Positions 56,270 through 64,000 of a DNA stretch of 64,000 nt are shown one piece after another. Where the stretch lies: NCBI RefSeq assembly GCF_034044635.1, contig NZ_JAXCLX010000001.1, positions 62,001 through 126,000 on the forward strand. The letters are read 5' to 3'. The stretch's first letter is position 1. Each line of letters begins with the position of its first letter. The position numbers were made by a program, and so were the translations under genes. The notes under the pieces are model-generated. The model saw only the letters and a program-made list of their open reading frames with translations, was not told the origin of the DNA and made no database searches. This DNA is from Dongia rigui. GTDB taxonomy: Bacteria > Pseudomonadota > Alphaproteobacteria > Dongiales > Dongiaceae.

Positions 56270-56497
56270 TCATCGCCAGACGGGGCGCGAAACTTCCGCT
56301 TCGACATCGCAACGGGTGAGGCCGATATCCTTGAGCATGCGGTCGTCCAAGGCTTCGAGCGCCCGGCGCTGACGATAGATATCGATGCAATCGAAGAGGA
56401 AAGCGATTAGGCGACGGCCGAAGGACAGCCGTTCCAATGACCTAGATCGGCCGAATATGGGTGACCGACCGATCGTCGGTGACTTGTATCGAGACAT
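56270..56497 (-). CDS. DUF1127 domain protein
   Basis: The 75-residue basic protein ends in the DUF1127 motif: RRALEALDDRMLKDIGLTRCDVEAEV. The N-terminal half contains an Arg/Ser-rich stretch and a helix LIAFLFDCIDIYRQR. Small DUF1127 proteins bind RNA or act in stress, phosphate and motility networks in several alphaproteobacteria. Start ATG 56497 has AGGAGAACAAA directly before it. It is divergent from the MocR gene across 112 bases that hold two operator-like repeats. Confidence 0.93.
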   Translation of the reverse strand: MSRYKSPTIGRSPIFGRSRSLERLSFGRRLIAFLFDCIDIYRQRRALEALDDRMLKDIGLTRCDVEAEVSRPVWR

Positions 56498-56536
56498 TTT
56501 GTTCTCCTATGCTGACATATTTAAGTACACGCGAGA

Positions 56537-56605
56537 CAATCGATCGGATTGTACCCGTGAGCGGATAATTGTTTTGACAGAGAATGAAGTCAATCGATAC
56601 ATTGT
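56537..56605. promoter_or_regulatory. Two direct-repeat operators in the MocR/DUF1127 gap
   Basis: CAATCGATCGGATTGT at 56537-56552 and CAATCGATACATTGT at 56591-56605 are near-identical and about 54 bases apart, five helical turns. MocR-type regulators usually bind paired direct repeats. The right copy overlaps the -10 element and ends four bases before the MocR start, which suggests autorepression; the left copy could act on the DUF1127 promoter. Confidence 0.6.
56574..56601 (+). promoter_or_regulatory. Promoter of the MocR gene, likely leaderless
   Basis: TTGACA (56574-56579), a 16-base spacer and GATACA (56596-56601) form a strong sigma70-like promoter. The expected transcript start is about 56608-56610, at the ATG itself, and no ribosome-binding site precedes it, so a leaderless mRNA is likely. 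Confidence 0.55.
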
Positions 56606-56609
56606 CACC

Positions 56610-58007
56610 ATGACAAACTGGCAGCCCGACCTTTCCGCCTTCCCCGGACCGCGCTATCTCGCGATCGCTGACGCGCTGTCCGAAGACATCCGCCACCAGC
56701 GCATGGCGCCGGGCACAAGATTGCCCACGCATCGTGAGCTCGCCTTCCGCCTCGGCGTCACCGTGGGGACCGTCACCCGCGCCTATGCCGAGGCCGAGCG
56801 CCGCGGCCTCATCGGCGGCGAGGTCGGCCGCGGCACCTTCGTGCGGCCCGATGTCCGCCGACGGCCTGAGATGCCGATCGACCGCGAAACGGAAATCGAT
56901 TCCGGTGGCTTCATCGATCTCTCCATCAACTTCCCGACGCCGCGCGCCAATGATGCGCTGCTCTCGACAGCGCTGCAGCGTGTCGCAGCGCGACCGGGCA
57001 TCCATACGCTGCTCGATTACCATCACCATGTCGGCCTGCCCCGCCACCGCGCCGCCGGCGCACAATGGCTTGCCGAGCAGCGCTATCCGGTTTCGGCCGA
57101 GCGCGTGATCGTGACGGCCGGTGGCCAACACGCCATGACGGCAGCCCTCGGCGCCATCACGGAACCCGGCGATGTGGTCGTGACCGAATGCGTCACCTAT
57201 CCGGGTTTGCGGCGCCTGGCCGACTTCCTGCGCATTCGCCTGCATGGCGTGCAGATGGATGCCGATGGGGTCGACCCGGAAGCGTTCGAGCAGGCCTGCA
57301 TCAATTTGCGACCCAAGGCGTTCTATTGCGTGGTCAACATGCATAACCCGACCGGCATCGTCGTCTCGCTCGAGCGGCGCCGGGCACTGGCCGAGATCGC
57401 GCGCCGCCACGGCGTGAAGATCGTCGAGGACGATGTCTATGGCTTCCTGCTGGGAACGCGCACCATCGAGCCCCTTTCGGCACATGCGCCTGAGCTCGGC
57501 CATTATTTCACAAGCGTCTCCAAATCGATGGCACCGGGCCTGCGGGTCGGCTATCTGGCCATTCCCGAAGGCGCGCTCGATTCATTTGCGCAAGTGGTCC
57601 GCTCCACGACCTGGATGGCGGCGCCGCTGACCGCCGAAATCGCCGCGGATTGGGTCGAAGACGGCACCGGCATGGACCTTGCCGAGGCGCACCGGATCGA
57701 GGCCATCGCTCGCCAGCGCATGGCGCGGCGGATCTTGAGCGACCTTTCCATCTGCGGCGATGAATCGAGCTATCATATCTGGCTGAAACTGCCGGAGCAT
57801 TGGACGTCGGACGGCTTTGCGCTGCAGGCGCGGCTGAAGGGCGTCGGCGTATCGCCGGCGACGATCTTCTCGCTGACCCGCAACGCCCCCAATGGCGTCC
57901 GCCTGTGCCTGTGCGCGCCGGCCGACCGACGCGTCCTTGAAATGGCGCTGCAACGCATTGCCGAATTGCTGCGCACGCAGCCCGGCGGCGCCTACGGAAT
58001 CGTCTGA
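56610..58007 (+). CDS. MocR-type GntR regulator with aminotransferase domain
   Basis: The 465-residue protein has an N-terminal GntR winged helix (about residues 15-80, PTHRELAFRLGVTVGTVTRAY) joined to a fold-type I aminotransferase domain. HNPTG is at 245-249, Asp274/275 lie in VEDDVYGF, and Lys305 in SVSKSMAPGLRVGY is the PLP-binding lysine. MocR proteins sense PLP or an amino-compound through this domain and rarely catalyse. The start at 56610 gives the natural GntR beginning; upstream frame is not coding-like. azlC starts four bases after its stop, so it probably controls the azlCD exporter and itself. Confidence 0.93.
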   Translation: MTNWQPDLSAFPGPRYLAIADALSEDIRHQRMAPGTRLPTHRELAFRLGVTVGTVTRAYAEAERRGLIGGEVGRGTFVRPDVRRRPEMPIDRETEIDSGGFIDLSINFPTPRANDALLSTALQRVAARPGIHTLLDYHHHVGLPRHRAAGAQWLAEQRYPVSAERVIVTAGGQHAMTAALGAITEPGDVVVTECVTYPGLRRLADFLRIRLHGVQMDADGVDPEAFEQACINLRPKAFYCVVNMHNPTGIVVSLERRRALAEIARRHGVKIVEDDVYGFLLGTRTIEPLSAHAPELGHYFTSVSKSMAPGLRVGYLAIPEGALDSFAQVVRSTTWMAAPLTAEIAADWVEDGTGMDLAEAHRIEAIARQRMARRILSDLSICGDESSYHIWLKLPEHWTSDGFALQARLKGVGVSPATIFSLTRNAPNGVRLCLCAPADRRVLEMALQRIAELLRTQPGGAYGIV

Positions 58008-58011
58008 CATC

Positions 58012-58758
58012 ATGAGCGACACAATCGGCACCGCGCCGACCTCGGCCGGGTCGGAATTCACCCGCGGGCTTGCTGCCACCTTTCCGCTGATGGTCTCGGC
58101 CATCCCCTTCGGCGTGATCTTCGGCACGCTCGCCACCAATGCCGGACTGTCGCCGCTGGCCGTCATGAGCATGTCCATCTTCGTCTTCTCCGGCTCGGCA
58201 CAGTTCATTGCCATCCTGCTGCTGGGCACGGGTTCGGCGCTTGGCGTCATCTGGCTGGCAACGCTCATTCTCAACCTGCGACACCTGCTCTATGCAGCAA
58301 CGCTGGTCGATCATGTGCGCCATTTGAGCCAGACTTGGCGCTTTGGTCTTGCGGCCACCTTGACCGACGAAACCTTCGCGGTGATGGAGCGCCGCTACCG
58401 CGAGGAAGGCGGCGGACCTAACGCGCATTGGTACTATCTCGCCTCGTGCCTTGGCATGTATCTCAACTGGCAGTTCTGGACCTATATCGGCATCGTTCTG
58501 GGCACCGAATTCCCTGAAGTGAAGAATTGGGGCCTGGAATTCGCGATGATCGTGACCTTTACCGGCATTGTCATGCCGGCCTTGCGCTCCGGCCCCTTCT
58601 GGCTGGCAGCGATTGTCGCCGGTGTGGTGGCAACCCTTGGCAATGCCCTCCCCTATAAACTGGGGTTGATGCTGGGTGCCTTGGCCGGCATCGTTGCCGG
58701 GCTCCTGGTACAGGAATGGCGCCGGCGCAAGGCGCGCGGCGAACAGGTGGCGTCATGA
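58012..58758 (+). CDS. azlC: AzlC-family branched-chain amino acid exporter, large subunit
   Basis: The 248-residue membrane protein of the AzlC family has the typical start TFPLMVSAIPFGVIFGTLA. SIFVFSGSAQFIAILLL follows, then LILNLRHLLYAATL, with about seven or eight helices. AzlC and AzlD form a two-subunit exporter of branched-chain or other amino acids. The gene begins four bases after the MocR gene and overlaps azlD (ATGA), so a three-gene operon is likely. The regulator with a PLP domain fits an amino-acid export role; the substrate is not proved. Confidence 0.93.
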   Translation: MSDTIGTAPTSAGSEFTRGLAATFPLMVSAIPFGVIFGTLATNAGLSPLAVMSMSIFVFSGSAQFIAILLLGTGSALGVIWLATLILNLRHLLYAATLVDHVRHLSQTWRFGLAATLTDETFAVMERRYREEGGGPNAHWYYLASCLGMYLNWQFWTYIGIVLGTEFPEVKNWGLEFAMIVTFTGIVMPALRSGPFWLAAIVAGVVATLGNALPYKLGLMLGALAGIVAGLLVQEWRRRKARGEQVAS

Positions 58759-59090
58759 GCGGTATCGAGATCGTCCTGATGATCGCCGGCATGGCGCTCA
58801 TCAACCTCGCCATCCGCTGGCCGGTCTATCTCTTTGCCGATCACGTGCGTTTTCCACCGCTGGTCGAGCGTGCCCTGGCCTTCGTACCGGTCGCGGTGCT
58901 GACCGCCATCATCGTGCCGGCAACGCTCTATCCCGATGCCGACAAGGGCATCCAGCTCAGTTACATGAACCCCTATCTGGTGGGTGCCGTGGTGGCCGCG
59001 GTGGTGAGCTGGAAATGGAAGAAGCTGATGCCGACGATCCTCATCGGCATGGCCGTGTTCTTCGTGACGCGGTGGATGGTGGGGGTTTAG
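58755..59090 (+). CDS. azlD: AzlD-family amino acid exporter, small subunit
   Basis: The 111-residue membrane protein has three to four hydrophobic helices, including IEIVLMIAGMALINLAIRW and the conserved FVPVAVLTAIIVPATLYP. Its length and pattern are those of AzlD partners. The ATG at 58755 overlaps the azlC stop. It converges with fabZ across a palindromic element. Confidence 0.92.
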   Translation: MSGIEIVLMIAGMALINLAIRWPVYLFADHVRFPPLVERALAFVPVAVLTAIIVPATLYPDADKGIQLSYMNPYLVGAVVAAVVSWKWKKLMPTILIGMAVFFVTRWMVGV

Positions 59091-59106
59091 CTCACTGTAT
59101 TTCTTG

Positions 59107-59187
59107 CGTCATCCCCGGGCGAAGACCCGGGGATCCACTGGTGCCGTTTTCGAGAGTGGATGCCCGGGTCAAGCCCGGGCATGACGG
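59107..59187. repeat. Palindromic intergenic element (CGTCAT/ATGACG family)
   Basis: Two inverted hairpins, CCCCGGGCGAAGACCCGGGG and GCCCGGGTCAAGCCCGGGC, are bounded by CGTCAT and ATGACG. The element fills the gap between convergent azlD and fabZ and matches the larger one at 43481-43620 in design. Confidence 0.7.
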
Positions 59188-59200
59188 TATATGAGCGACC

Positions 59201-59662
59201 TTAACGGTCGCGGATCATGGCGGCGAAGGTGGCTTCGGCCACGACCTGGCCATCGACCTTGGCGGTGCCGATGAAGCGCCAGACGGGGCCGCGGGCGCGG
59301 TCCTTCTTCACTTCCAGGCGCAGCTGATCGCCCGGTGTGACGGGCCTGCGGAACTTGCAGTCATCGATGCTCATGAACAGCACGATCTTGCCCTCGGCTT
59401 CAGATCCCAGGGCATGCACGGCGATGACAGCCGCCGTCTGCGCCATCGCTTCGACGATGAGGACACCCGGCATGACCGGTGCACCCGGAAAGTGGCCCGG
59501 GAAGAACGGTTCGTTCACCGTCACATTCTTGATGCCGGTGGCGCTGTCGCCGGAGACGACATCGATGACACGGTCGATGAGCAGGAACGGATAGCGATGC
59601 GGGATCATACGCATGATCGACGCGATATCGATGATCCCACCGGTGGCTGCCTGATCCGCCAT
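59201..59662 (-). CDS. fabZ: 3-hydroxyacyl-ACP dehydratase
   Basis: The 153-residue hotdog enzyme has its catalytic His57 in PFFPGHFPGAPVMPGVLIVE and Glu71 in EAMAQTAAV. The IPHRYPFLLIDRV start is typical of FabZ. It dehydrates 3-hydroxyacyl-ACP in fatty acid synthesis. AAAGGG stands eight bases before the ATG. It lies 90 bases after skp on the same strand. The usual neighbours lpxD (before) and lpxA (after) are absent here. Confidence 0.97.
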   Translation of the reverse strand: MADQAATGGIIDIASIMRMIPHRYPFLLIDRVIDVVSGDSATGIKNVTVNEPFFPGHFPGAPVMPGVLIVEAMAQTAAVIAVHALGSEAEGKIVLFMSIDDCKFRRPVTPGDQLRLEVKKDRARGPVWRFIGTAKVDGQVVAEATFAAMIRDR

Positions 59663-59751
59663 CCAAAAACCCTTTTCCCCGTCTTCCCCGAAAACCGAGC
59701 GCGCCGTCGCTGGTCGACGGCGCGCGATACCGCTGGCCCTCTAAGCCGCCG

Positions 59752-60312
59752 CTACATCTTAACGGCGGGCAGGACCTTGTTGAGCTGCGCCAGGGCCGAG
59801 TCACTGATATCCCAGGCCTGGGCGCTTACGATGACGACGGATTTGTTAAGAACCAAGGTCAGGCGCTTCTGCACCGCGATGTCACCGATGACCTTCTGAA
59901 GCGTTTCGAAAATCTGCTTCTGCGCCGTGCCGTAGGCGACTTCGAAGGCCTTCGACTTCTGCTCGGCACCCTGGCGCCAGGCTGCCAGCTTCTGCTGGAA
60001 CGCCTGCTGCTTGGTGGCAAAATCCGGCGCGTTGCGCTGGGCGTTGAGTGCGTCGTTCTCGGCCCGCAATTTCTTTTCTTCAGCCAGGAGCTCGGCCTGG
60101 TTCTGTTTGCGGCGGGCATCGGCCTGCTTCTTCAGCGACTGGCCGGCGCTGGATTTCTTCACCACGTCCTGGACATTCACGATGCCGATCGCGACGGGGA
60201 TGGCTGCGGTCGCTGTGGCATCCTGTGCCATCGCGGACGGAACCAGCGGCATCACGATCAGCGCCGCGGCGAGGGCCATGGCGGCCTTCGTCATCATTCG
60301 GAATTTGAACAC
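59752..60312 (-). CDS. skp: OmpH/Skp-family periplasmic chaperone
   Basis: The 186-residue protein has a signal peptide (MALAAALIVMPLVPSAMAQ). A small beta core (IGIVNVQDVV) follows, then a long coiled-coil from about residue 55 to 125 (KKQADARRKQNQAELLAEEKK, and onward), then a closing strand region. Skp chaperones unfolded outer-membrane proteins to BamA. The start is GTG 60312 with GGAG eight bases upstream; ATG 60297 is an alternative. It lies 31 bases after bamA. Confidence 0.92.
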   Translation of the reverse strand: MFKFRMMTKAAMALAAALIVMPLVPSAMAQDATATAAIPVAIGIVNVQDVVKKSSAGQSLKKQADARRKQNQAELLAEEKKLRAENDALNAQRNAPDFATKQQAFQQKLAAWRQGAEQKSKAFEVAYGTAQKQIFETLQKVIGDIAVQKRLTLVLNKSVVIVSAQAWDISDSALAQLNKVLPAVKM

Positions 60313-60342
60313 GCGCGTAACTCCACAGAGAACTGTTAACTT

Positions 60343-62721
60343 TTAAAACGAGGTGCCGACACTGAAGCGGAACCATTCCGTGTTGTCGTAGCTTTCCTTC
60401 ATCAACGGGTAAGCCACGTCAATAGCAATCGGTCCGAAAGGCGACACCCAGGTCAGGCCGAGTCCAGCCGTCACACGCAGGCTGGCATCATCATCAATGT
60501 CGATGTCACTCTCGAGATCCGTGCCCGTCAGCGTACCAAAATCGGTAAAGGCACGACCGCGGACATTGAATTCTTCCGGCAAGCCGACCGGGAAGCTGGC
60601 CTGCAGGGTGCCGTCAAACAGAAACTGGCCGCCCAGCGAGTCATTGGTGTCGGCATCGCGCGGCCCAACGCCCGAGGTTTCAAAACCGCGCAGGTTCTGA
60701 CCACCCAGCGTAAAGGCGTCGGTGACGCGGACATGGCCGCCACCCAGGGCCTGGATATAACCCGCCTCGGCCGATAGGCCGATCGAGATATCGTCGGTCA
60801 CCGGATAGAAATAGCCGCCCTTGACCAAGGTCTGCAGGTTGAAATCCTCGTCGGTGAAATCGGGGCGGATCGAGATCAGGTCGTTCGACAGCGACAGGAA
60901 GTAGCCATCGCGCGGATCGTTCGCATTGTCGCGCTTGTCATAGATGATATCCGAGCTGAACGTCGTGCGCAGTGTCCAGCCCTTCTCATCCTTGATCGCC
61001 TGCGACAGATCTTTATCGACATCCGAAATCTTGTCGCCGCTGACGCGGAAGCCCAGGGTCTGGCGCGTGAACTCGGTCAACTCGTAGCCCATGCGCAGGC
61101 CAAAGCCGGTTTGCGACAGATCGTAATTGTCCCCGCGCACGTCATTGTAACGGCGATGGAACAGATCGACGCCGGCGGAGAGATCCTTGTCGAGGAAATA
61201 GGGATCGGTGAAGCTGACATCGAGCGTCGAGCGCTTGCCTGACAGAGTGAAGTTGGCGCGCAGATCCTGGCCCTTGCCAAGGAGGTTGCGCTCGCGGATG
61301 CCGACATTGCCCAAGGGGCCGTCGGCGGTCGAGAAGCCGGCGCCGAAGGTGAATTCGCCGGTCGATTGTTCGGCCACCTTCACCTTGATGATGGTCTTAT
61401 CCGGCGCGCTCCCTGGCGTCGTCTGGATATCGACCGCTTCGAAGAAGCCGAGATTGCGCAGGCGCTGCTCGGTGCGCTTCATCTTGGTGGTCGAGAAGGC
61501 GTCGCCTTCGGCCAGGCGGAACTCGCGGCGGATCACCTTGTCCTGGGTGCGGATGTTGCCGGTAATGTCGATACGTTCGACATAGACCTTGGGACCTTCC
61601 TGGATATCGTAGGTCAGGTCGAGGACATGGTTCTTGGCGTCGCGCTTGATACGCGGGCGCACGTCGACGAAGGCGTAGCCGAGGGAACCGACCCGATTGG
61701 CGATCGCCTGGACCGTTTTGTCGACCAGCGTCGCGTTGTACCAGTCGCCATCTGCGGTCTGGACTTCGCTCCACAGCGAGTTCGGGTCGAGGTCCTTGAG
61801 GGTCGATTTGATTTCGACCTTGCCGAGCTTGTAGCGCTCACCCTCATCGACCGTGAAGGTGATGAAGAAGGCTTCCTGATCCGGCGACAATTCGGCGACG
61901 GCCGAGACCACGCGGAAATCGGCGTAGCCCTCTTCGAGATAGAACTTGCGGAGGTTTTCCTTGTCGACCGTCAGGCGGTCGGGATCGTAGGTGTCGGAAT
62001 TGCTGAGGAAGCGGAACCACGCGCTTTCGCGCGTAATAACCACATCGCGCAGATCGTCGTCGTCGAACACCTTGTTGCCGACAAAATCAATGCGCTCGAT
62101 GTCGGTGGTGTCGCCCTCGTTGATCTCGAACACCAGGTCGACGCGGTTCTGGTCGAGCTTGATGACCTTGGGGTCGACGGTGGCGGCGAAACGGCCGTTG
62201 CGGCGGTAGAGGTCGAGGAGGCGCTTCACATCCGACTGGACGCGCTGCTGGGTGTAGACGACGCGCGGGCGCAGCTGGATTTCGGTCTGCAACTGGTCAT
62301 CGTCGAGCTTGTCGTTACCCTCGAAGGCGATGCGGTTGATGATCGGGTTTTCCGTCACCTGGACGATCAGCGAACCGCCCTCGCGGCGGAAATTGACGTC
62401 GGCAAAGAGCCCGGTCGCGAACAGGTTCTTCAACGCCCTGTCGATCGCCTTGGCGTCGAACGGGTCGCCGGGATTGATCGCCATATAGCTGCGCACGGTA
62501 TCGGGCTCGATACGCTGGCTGCCCTCGATGCGAATCTCCTGAATCGGATCGCCGGCGCTGATCGACTGCGCCAGGGCGATGCGCGGCAAGCCGCCGAGTT
62601 CGGCGACCAGCAGAAGGCCAACCAGGAAGACGCGAAAAAGGCTGCCAGAAGCCCTAGCTGTTGAGGCCCTCCCCCCGGAGGCGCAAAGCAGCGTACGCAA
62701 AAAAGCCATTTTACGCATCAT
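60343..62721 (-). CDS. bamA: Outer membrane protein assembly factor BamA
   Basis: From ATG 62721 the protein has 792 residues. A signal region (FLVGLLLVAELGGLPRIALAQ) is followed by five POTRA domains, beginning IQEIRIEGSQRIEPDTVRSY. A C-terminal barrel has the L6 motif NLRGFETSGVGPR and a final Phe. It folds and inserts outer-membrane proteins. Its start lies just beyond the rseP stop. The open frame extends to 62754, so the start may be farther upstream. Gene order rseP-bamA-skp is classical. Confidence 0.95.
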   Translation of the reverse strand: MMRKMAFLRTLLCASGGRASTARASGSLFRVFLVGLLLVAELGGLPRIALAQSISAGDPIQEIRIEGSQRIEPDTVRSYMAINPGDPFDAKAIDRALKNLFATGLFADVNFRREGGSLIVQVTENPIINRIAFEGNDKLDDDQLQTEIQLRPRVVYTQQRVQSDVKRLLDLYRRNGRFAATVDPKVIKLDQNRVDLVFEINEGDTTDIERIDFVGNKVFDDDDLRDVVITRESAWFRFLSNSDTYDPDRLTVDKENLRKFYLEEGYADFRVVSAVAELSPDQEAFFITFTVDEGERYKLGKVEIKSTLKDLDPNSLWSEVQTADGDWYNATLVDKTVQAIANRVGSLGYAFVDVRPRIKRDAKNHVLDLTYDIQEGPKVYVERIDITGNIRTQDKVIRREFRLAEGDAFSTTKMKRTEQRLRNLGFFEAVDIQTTPGSAPDKTIIKVKVAEQSTGEFTFGAGFSTADGPLGNVGIRERNLLGKGQDLRANFTLSGKRSTLDVSFTDPYFLDKDLSAGVDLFHRRYNDVRGDNYDLSQTGFGLRMGYELTEFTRQTLGFRVSGDKISDVDKDLSQAIKDEKGWTLRTTFSSDIIYDKRDNANDPRDGYFLSLSNDLISIRPDFTDEDFNLQTLVKGGYFYPVTDDISIGLSAEAGYIQALGGGHVRVTDAFTLGGQNLRGFETSGVGPRDADTNDSLGGQFLFDGTLQASFPVGLPEEFNVRGRAFTDFGTLTGTDLESDIDIDDDASLRVTAGLGLTWVSPFGPIAIDVAYPLMKESYDNTEWFRFSVGTSF

Positions 62722-62725
62722 CCGA

Positions 62726-63862
62726 TCAGGTGAAAAGCCAACGGAAATAATCAACGACTTTCAGATAAACCAAGTCATTCCAAGTGGCAAATAACATGAG
62801 GCTAAGTACCATGGCGAGGCCGATTTTTAGCCCCCACTCCTGGGCGCCCTCGCTCAAGGGCCGCCCCCGCGCCGCCTCGAGCGCATAATAGGCCAGATGG
62901 CCGCCGTCCAGCATGGGGACGGGGAAGAGATTGATGAGGCCAAGATTGATCGACAGCAGCACGGCCAGCATGGTCAGCTCGTAAAAGCCGATGCCCGCGA
63001 CCGCGCCGGAGACGCTGGCGATCCGCAGCACGCCGCCGATTTCGCTGGCCGGACGCACGCCAGACACCATCTGCCACAGGCCTTTGAGCATGTCCGCTGC
63101 CTTGAGATAGGTATAGCTCGTCGCCTCACCCACCGCCTCGATCGGGCCCAGGCGCTGGACCGGGCCGCGGTGGTTGCTGCCCACACCGAGCAGGGCCGAA
63201 CGCACGTCCTTGCCCAGAATATCCTTGCGCACCACGATCTTGGGGACCGCTGTCACGGTCAATTGCTGGGCGCCGCGCTCGACGGTGAGCTGCAGCGGCT
63301 GGTCGAGGTTGAGCGGGATGAATTCGGCCACTTCCTCGAAGGTCGAGATGGCGCGCCCGTTGAGGGCCACGATCTTGTCGCCTGGCAGCAAGCCGGCCTC
63401 GGCAGCGGCCGAGCCCACCTTCACCTCGTCGATGACCGTCGAGGTGAAAACCTTGCCGAAGGCCGCAAACAGGATCGCCAAGACAATGATCGCAAAGAGG
63501 AAATTGGCCGCCGGACCCGCTGCAACGATGGCGGCGCGGCGGCCGACATTCTTGTGCATGAAGGAGACGGCCTTGTCGGCAGGCGACATAGCGACCGGCT
63601 TTTCGCCACCTTCCAGTTCATTGGGTGCCTGGCCGAACATGCGGACATAGCCGCCCAAGGGCAGCAGACTGAACTTCCAGCGGGTGCCGTGCTTGTCGGT
63701 GAAGCCGAACAGCTCGCGGCCGAAGCCGATCGAAAAAACCTCGACCCGCACGCCGCACCAGCGGGCGACCAGGAAGTGGCCGAGTTCATGAACGAAGACC
63801 AGGGGGGTCAAAAGAACAAGGAACCAGAAGCCGTTGCGCGCGATTTCCGCGACGATGTCCAT
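62726..63862 (-). CDS. rseP: Site-2 zinc metalloprotease RseP
   Basis: The 378-residue membrane protease has the zinc motif HELGH at 25-29 in its first helix. A PDZ domain follows at about residues 120-210, with GLLPGDKIVALNGR, then the second metal-site segment NLFPVPMLDGGHLAYY near the C-terminus. It cuts anti-sigma factors or signal-peptide remnants within the inner membrane. The ATG at 63862 has GGGAGCAAGG before it. It is the first gene of the bamA-skp unit seen here. Confidence 0.95.
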   Translation of the reverse strand: MDIVAEIARNGFWFLVLLTPLVFVHELGHFLVARWCGVRVEVFSIGFGRELFGFTDKHGTRWKFSLLPLGGYVRMFGQAPNELEGGEKPVAMSPADKAVSFMHKNVGRRAAIVAAGPAANFLFAIIVLAILFAAFGKVFTSTVIDEVKVGSAAAEAGLLPGDKIVALNGRAISTFEEVAEFIPLNLDQPLQLTVERGAQQLTVTAVPKIVVRKDILGKDVRSALLGVGSNHRGPVQRLGPIEAVGEATSYTYLKAADMLKGLWQMVSGVRPASEIGGVLRIASVSGAVAGIGFYELTMLAVLLSINLGLINLFPVPMLDGGHLAYYALEAARGRPLSEGAQEWGLKIGLAMVLSLMLFATWNDLVYLKVVDYFRWLFT

Positions 63863-63963
63863 ACCAGCCTTGCTCCCTCGTTACCCTAACCCGTTATCCG
63901 ACAGCTTTCTGACAAGCACCTGTCGGGACATTGGCTTTAGCCACGCAACCTGACGGCTGGGGC

Positions 63964-64000
63964 TTAGCTGTTTTTACGCCGTGCCGCCACCTCGGCCCTG
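63964..64000 (-). CDS. C-terminal end of the next leftward gene (possibly dxr)
   Basis: A minus-strand frame enters from the right edge, reads RAEVAARRKNS and ends with TAA at 63966-63964, about 100 bases before rseP. The short text cannot identify the protein. In many alphaproteobacteria dxr lies just upstream of rseP, so it could be DXP reductoisomerase; that is synteny inference only. Confidence 0.4.
   Translation of the reverse strand, partial: RAEVAARRKNS

Noticed and set aside
56557..56568. GTGAGCGGATAA, identical to the core of the E. coli lac operator
   Set aside because: The other half of the operator is missing and no LacI-type gene is near; a 12-base chance match or overlap with the MocR region is more likely.

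Overview
The window is GC-rich, densely coded chromosomal DNA from a free-living alphaproteobacterium, most likely of the Rhodospirillales type. This rests on gene order and families: purA-hisZ, rluD-rpoH and rseP-bamA-skp-fabZ are alphaproteobacterial neighbourhoods, and DUF992, DUF1127 and PAS_5-type proteins are common in that class. The genus cannot be fixed from the sequence. No phage, insertion sequence, CRISPR array or replication origin was seen. One AT-richer island (about 38.9-40.8 kb) looks acquired.

Layout. 1-0.8 kb: partial ferritin-like diiron protein. 1.0-10.0 kb: a leftward catabolic operon with a GntR/FCD regulator, a CUT2-type sugar ABC importer (binding protein, ATPase, two permeases), a fumarylacetoacetase-family protein, an NAD-binding dehydrogenase and a GMC oxidoreductase. 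10.2-14.6 kb: MscS-type channel, pirin, Nramp metal transporter. 14.6-20.9 kb: leftward heme-uptake operon (TonB receptor, hmuS, hmuT, hmuU, hmuV, then a small unknown gene), facing an unknown exported protein across a Fur/Irr-like palindrome. 22.1-23.2 kb: a helical hypothetical gene and a PAS_5 protein. 23.2-32.4 kb: one 3067-residue serralysin-like RTX metalloprotease built of superrepeats of about 419 residues. 32.8-36.4 kb: tRNA-Glu, threonine-aldolase-like lyase, small membrane protein, rluD, rpoH. 36.6-40.8 kb: an unknown 335-residue protein, a proC-like gene broken by an amber codon, and an ImmA/IrrE-DUF4411 toxin-antitoxin-like pair. 41.6-46.8 kb: ilvD, a membrane protein overlapping a tail-anchored pseudokinase, and a DUF992 protein. 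47.0-50.1 kb: a tight operon of a histidine/phenylalanine ammonia-lyase homologue without the MIO serine, a MaoC-like hydratase and an MFS transporter. 50.1-52.7 kb: divergent Crp/Fnr regulator and PAS histidine kinase. 52.8-56.5 kb: purA, hisZ, a PhzF-family protein, DUF1127. 56.6-59.1 kb: MocR-type regulator and azlCD. 59.2-64.0 kb: fabZ, skp, bamA, rseP and the tail of the next gene.

The best leads for undescribed biology are the operon around the MIO-less lyase homologue, the tail-anchored pseudokinase with its membrane partner, the iron-box-linked exported protein opposite the heme operon, the giant RTX protease, and the absence of lpxD and lpxA from the skp-fabZ locus. Gene-free DNA carries at least two families of palindromic intergenic elements, a 15-bp tandem repeat array and a strong hairpin with a UNCG-type loop. 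Starts were chosen from ribosome-binding sites and overlaps visible in the sequence; nothing was checked against a database.
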